From assembly GCF_014212355.1 (NCBI RefSeq), contig NZ_JACKXD010000008.1:1-64000 (forward strand): 64,000 nucleotides of DNA. The letters run 5' to 3'. This DNA comes from Halobellus ruber. Lineage in GTDB: Archaea; Halobacteriota; Halobacteria; Halobacteriales; Haloferacaceae. Made by a program: the position numbers and the translations under genes. Of this stretch, positions 61,123-64,000 are shown piece by piece; positions within the stretch are counted from its first letter, which is position 1; each line of letters starts with the position of its first letter. The notes under the pieces were generated by a model. It worked only from the letters and a program-made list of their open reading frames with translations, did not search any database and was not told the DNA's origin.

Positions 61123-64000
61123 CTATCGAATGATGGGCTCTTCCTCGCCGTCGGGCTGCGCTTCGGCATAGTCCCGATCGATCAAGTCGACAATCTCGTC
61201 CTTCGAGAGGGGATCAATCTCGATGCGGTCGCCGTCAGCAGTGTAGAAGAGAGCCGTCGTGACGCGAGAGTCGGGAAATGCGGCCCGAACGACGTGATAA
61301 TAGACGCTCAACTGCTTCCGGTACTCCGATTCGGCGTGGCGACCGAGGTCGGTCTTGTAGTCCACGATGTCGACCCGCTCCGCGGTGACGTGGAGCAGGT
61401 CGATGATCCCCGAGATGGTCACCTGCTGTTCCCCGACCGTCACCGGGAGGTAGGCGTTCTCCTCGGCTCGCAACTCGCCGTCGAGGGAGTCCAAAAACTC
61501 GGCGACGTGCCGTTCGTCTTTGTTCGACGGTTCGACGACCGCTCCCTCGGCATACTGTTCTGCGAAGTCGTGAACCTGATTCCCGAACTCGATCCCCCGA
61601 CCCTCGTCAACATCGCTGAACACGCGGTCGTCCATCAGCGAGTGTGGGGACTGACCGGCCGGTATGTCGGGGACTGGAACGGATACCTGCAACCGGGACT
61701 GTTCCGTCCGCGTTGTCCCTGCCGCCTCCACATCGGGTTCGACCGTCTCGGGCTCCAGCGGCAGGTTCTCGAAGAGCGGACTGGGCGATGAACCCGCAGA
61801 GAACAGAACGTGGCTCTCAGCACGGGTGATCGCGACGTACATCAGCCGGCGCTCCTCGTCGTAATCACGGTTGAGACACTTCGAGAGAATGCGATATCGC
61901 CAGTTATCGTAGATGTGAGGGCGTCCGTGAGCATCCGCGTAGTGTTTCGTCTGCCGGAGTCCAACCGGATCCTCGTAGCGAATTCTGTCGGCTCCGCCAC
62001 CCGACGGCGGGAAGCTGTACTGATTGATGTTCGCCAGAATGACGATCGGATGTTCGAGGCCCTTCGCGGCGTGGATCGTCTGGACGGTTATCGAGTCGCC
62101 ACCGGGGTTGTCGTCCACGTCGTGGGTGGCGTCGGCCTCCAGACTCTGCTCCATGAAGCGAACGATGGCCCCGCGGTTGTGGGTCGTGCTGTCGAACGTT
62201 CCCTGCAATACCGCCACGAGTGCATCCGCGTAGGCGTCCTCGAAGCCGTATCGATCGAACACCAGCCGCGCGATCCCCCCAACAGTCTCGGCGCTGGCGA
62301 GCCGCTCCCGGAACGAGAGCATATTCGACGGATACGACTCGTTCTCGAGAATCGTCTTGACCTCGTCAAGTGTGTACCCTGCCTCTTCCAGCACGACCGC
62401 CCATCCGCGCTTTGAATGCCGGTCTTCGAGGAGGCGCAACCACGCCAGCAGAAGGATCGCCTGTTCGGTGCCGAACAGCTCGACACCGCCCTCGTAGGCG
62501 ACCGGGATGTTGTACTCACGGGCGTGACTCTGCAGCTCACGACCGAACCGACGCGTCCGGGTCAAGACCGCGATATCCTCGTGAGAAGGAGGACGCAACT
62601 CACCGTCTTCGCCCTCGACAGCGTACTCACGATTGCCGACGATCTCCTGCACTCGCGTCAGAATGGCCTCGCACTCGTCGTCGCTCGTGAACGCCTCGAT
62701 ATTCGAGTTGTCGTGGTCGGTGGTGGCCGTCAGCGGTGTGATGTCGTCCTCGATATCGAGGTCGACCTCCTCGTTGCTCGTCGCCGGCAAGCCGAGACTG
62801 TGCCTCGAAAAGTTCAGTATCGACTGGGTCGAGCGGTAGTTCTTCTCCAGCTTGATCCCGGTCACGTCGTCGACGGGAAACGCGACCCGTTCGCTATCGC
62901 TGTTGAGTTCCCGCTTGTAGTTTCCGAGGCGTTCCTCGAACTGACGGATGTTGTCGACCGAGGCATACTGGAACCCGTAGATGCTCTGCTTCCAATCGCC
63001 CACCACGCAGAGGTTGTCCGTTCCCGCGAGCAACAGGGCGAGCTTGAACTGAATTTCGCTGGTGTCCTGAAACTCGTCGACCATCACGTGGTCGAACTGC
63101 ACTGACTCCCGCAACGCGTGATCCTCACACAGCAACACGAAGGCGAACATCTGGAGGAAACTGAAGTTCAGATAGTTCTGGCGGAGTGCGAACTCGATGT
63201 ACTCGAAATAGATGTCGTGGACGAATGCCTTCAGCGCGTCTCGCTCTTCGTCGAAGGCACGGTCGGCCCACTCGTGGTCGATACTCGGGTAGTTGTCCCG
63301 GAGTTCTGACTCGGCCGGGGCGTCGGGAAGGAAACAGCGGTCACGCTCGAATCCACTCAGATCATCGCGCAAATCGGACTGCGTCGGCCCGTTTGCGCCC
63401 TCGTTCGGCTCGTTTGCCGTCTCGAATAGCTCCTCGAAAGCCTCGAAATCACCATCGAGATAGGATTCTCCGTTCCGGTACCAGCCATCGGAAGTCGGGA
63501 AAATCCCTTTCGCAGCCAGTTCGCGGATCACTTCCAGCAGCGACGTGTTCTCCCGGAGGACACGGAGGAAGTCGTGATGTTCGGGATGCTCGTCGGCAAA
63601 CTGCGATATGAACTCCCGGAACCGGTCTTCCTCGACCACCTCGTTTTCGAGCAGGCGCGTCGAGGACGTGATCCGATCGTCGACCCCGAGGTGTGTCGGA
63701 GCCGAGAACCCATCCCGGAGCAGTAACTCGTGACAGTGTCCGTGGAACGTGTTGATGGGCGCGTCCCGGAGCGCCGACATCGAGTAGTCGCAGTTCGCGA
63801 CGACGCGTTCCTTCATTTCTGCTGCAGCGTTGTTCGTGAACGTGATCAGCAGGATATCGTCCGGTTCGGTTTCGTCCTGCTGCAGGAGGTTCGCATACCG
63901 ACGCGTGATGGTGAACGTCTTGCCCGTGCCGGCACCCGCGTCCACGACGTGAATGCCGCTCGTGGCATCGATCAACTCCTGCTGTTTGTCGTTGGGTTCG
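61123..64000 (-). CDS. RecB/AddA-like UvrD helicase-nuclease (5' end outside window)
   Basis: The protein is open at the window edge: codons before VDAGAGTGKTFTITRRYANL read EPNDKQQELIDA and continue past 64000, so the N-terminus is missing. It has UvrD/SF1A motifs (Walker A AGAGTGKT, DEFQDT, QTIHAAKGLEHP, a motif VI RRLMYVAITRAESHVL). The C-terminal PD-(D/E)XK nuclease has ISGIIDLLHVTAERVDIVDY followed by Lys. AddA/RecB enzymes resect DNA ends and degrade foreign DNA. It is high-GC, like the helicase part of the island. Confidence 0.9.
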   Translation of the reverse strand, partial: EPNDKQQELIDATSGIHVVDAGAGTGKTFTITRRYANLLQQDETEPDDILLITFTNNAAAEMKERVVANCDYSMSALRDAPINTFHGHCHELLLRDGFSAPTHLGVDDRITSSTRLLENEVVEEDRFREFISQFADEHPEHHDFLRVLRENTSLLEVIRELAAKGIFPTSDGWYRNGESYLDGDFEAFEELFETANEPNEGANGPTQSDLRDDLSGFERDRCFLPDAPAESELRDNYPSIDHEWADRAFDEERDALKAFVHDIYFEYIEFALRQNYLNFSFLQMFAFVLLCEDHALRESVQFDHVMVDEFQDTSEIQFKLALLLAGTDNLCVVGDWKQSIYGFQYASVDNIRQFEERLGNYKRELNSDSERVAFPVDDVTGIKLEKNYRSTQSILNFSRHSLGLPATSNEEVDLDIEDDITPLTATTDHDNSNIEAFTSDDECEAILTRVQEIVGNREYAVEGEDGELRPPSHEDIAVLTRTRRFGRELQSHAREYNIPVAYEGGVELFGTEQAILLLAWLRLLEDRHSKRGWAVVLEEAGYTLDEVKTILENESYPSNMLSFRERLASAETVGGIARLVFDRYGFEDAYADALVAVLQGTFDSTTHNRGAIVRFMEQSLEADATHDVDDNPGGDSITVQTIHAAKGLEHPIVILANINQYSFPPSGGGADRIRYEDPVGLRQTKHYADAHGRPHIYDNWRYRILSKCLNRDYDEERRLMYVAITRAESHVLFSAGSSPSPLFENLPLEPETVEPDVEAAGTTRTEQSRLQVSVPVPDIPAGQSPHSLMDDRVFSDVDEGRGIEFGNQVHDFAEQYAEGAVVEPSNKDERHVAEFLDSLDGELRAEENAYLPVTVGEQQVTISGIIDLLHVTAERVDIVDYKTDLGRHAESEYRKQLSVYYHVVRAAFPDSRVTTALFYTADGDRIEIDPLSKDEIVDLIDRDYAEAQPDGEEEPIIR

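Overview
The window is haloarchaeal chromosomal DNA. Up to about 35.85 kb it is very GC-rich and encodes strongly acidic proteins. Many genes have TATA-like boxes 20-35 bases before the start codon, as expected for short-leader or leaderless transcripts. The gene set is archaeal: a small RFC clamp-loader subunit, Orc1/Cdc6, DacZ, a SAMP2-like ubiquitin-fold protein, paired TatC proteins, RlmE with a TRAM domain and archaeal-type AlaS. No tRNA or rRNA gene was seen. The genus cannot be fixed from sequence reading alone.

From 1 to 35.85 kb lies a core region of mostly independent housekeeping genes: a MscS-type channel, an IS1341-type tnpB element inserted next to a TM2 gene, sufS, a TPR/DUF424 pair, thpR with a decayed second copy downstream, dacZ, a membrane histidine kinase, ferredoxin, cupin, amidotransferase and hydrolase genes, alaS, an intein-containing rfcS, samp2 plus a GNAT gene, a phosphohexomutase, larB and larE (two of the nickel-pincer cofactor genes), rpiA, orc1/cdc6, a MutS-like ATPase, divergent tatC genes, an RHH/queuosine-precursor-transporter pair and rlmE.

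From about 35.9 to 43.7 kb composition drops sharply (36541-36600 is 26/60 G+C by hand count). This is an accessory zone with a winged-helix membrane protein, a possible PD-(D/E)XK nuclease, three tyrosine recombinases (two with zinc-finger motifs near the C-terminus), small unknown genes and a frameshifted gene remnant. It looks like the scar of repeated integrations.

From 43.7 kb to the right edge is a dense defence island. It holds an McrB/McrC pair; a DUF499-type giant ATPase with a small partner; a DUF4209/HEPN-like protein; a FokI-like nuclease; a DUF1156-type DNA methyltransferase; an SNF2 helicase with a coiled-coil zinc-ribbon partner; an unknown protein; and a RecB-like helicase-nuclease cut by the window end. 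The DUF499 ATPase, methyltransferase and SNF2 helicase resemble the helicase-methylase-ATPase (Hma) type of defence grouping. Here that framework is interrupted by AT-richer genes, and the methyltransferase itself changes composition near its last 200 codons. The best candidates for something new are this interrupted ATPase/HEPN/FokI-like/methylase/helicase assembly and the rfcS intein, whose endonuclease looks like PD-(D/E)XK with NUMOD3-like repeats rather than LAGLIDADG.
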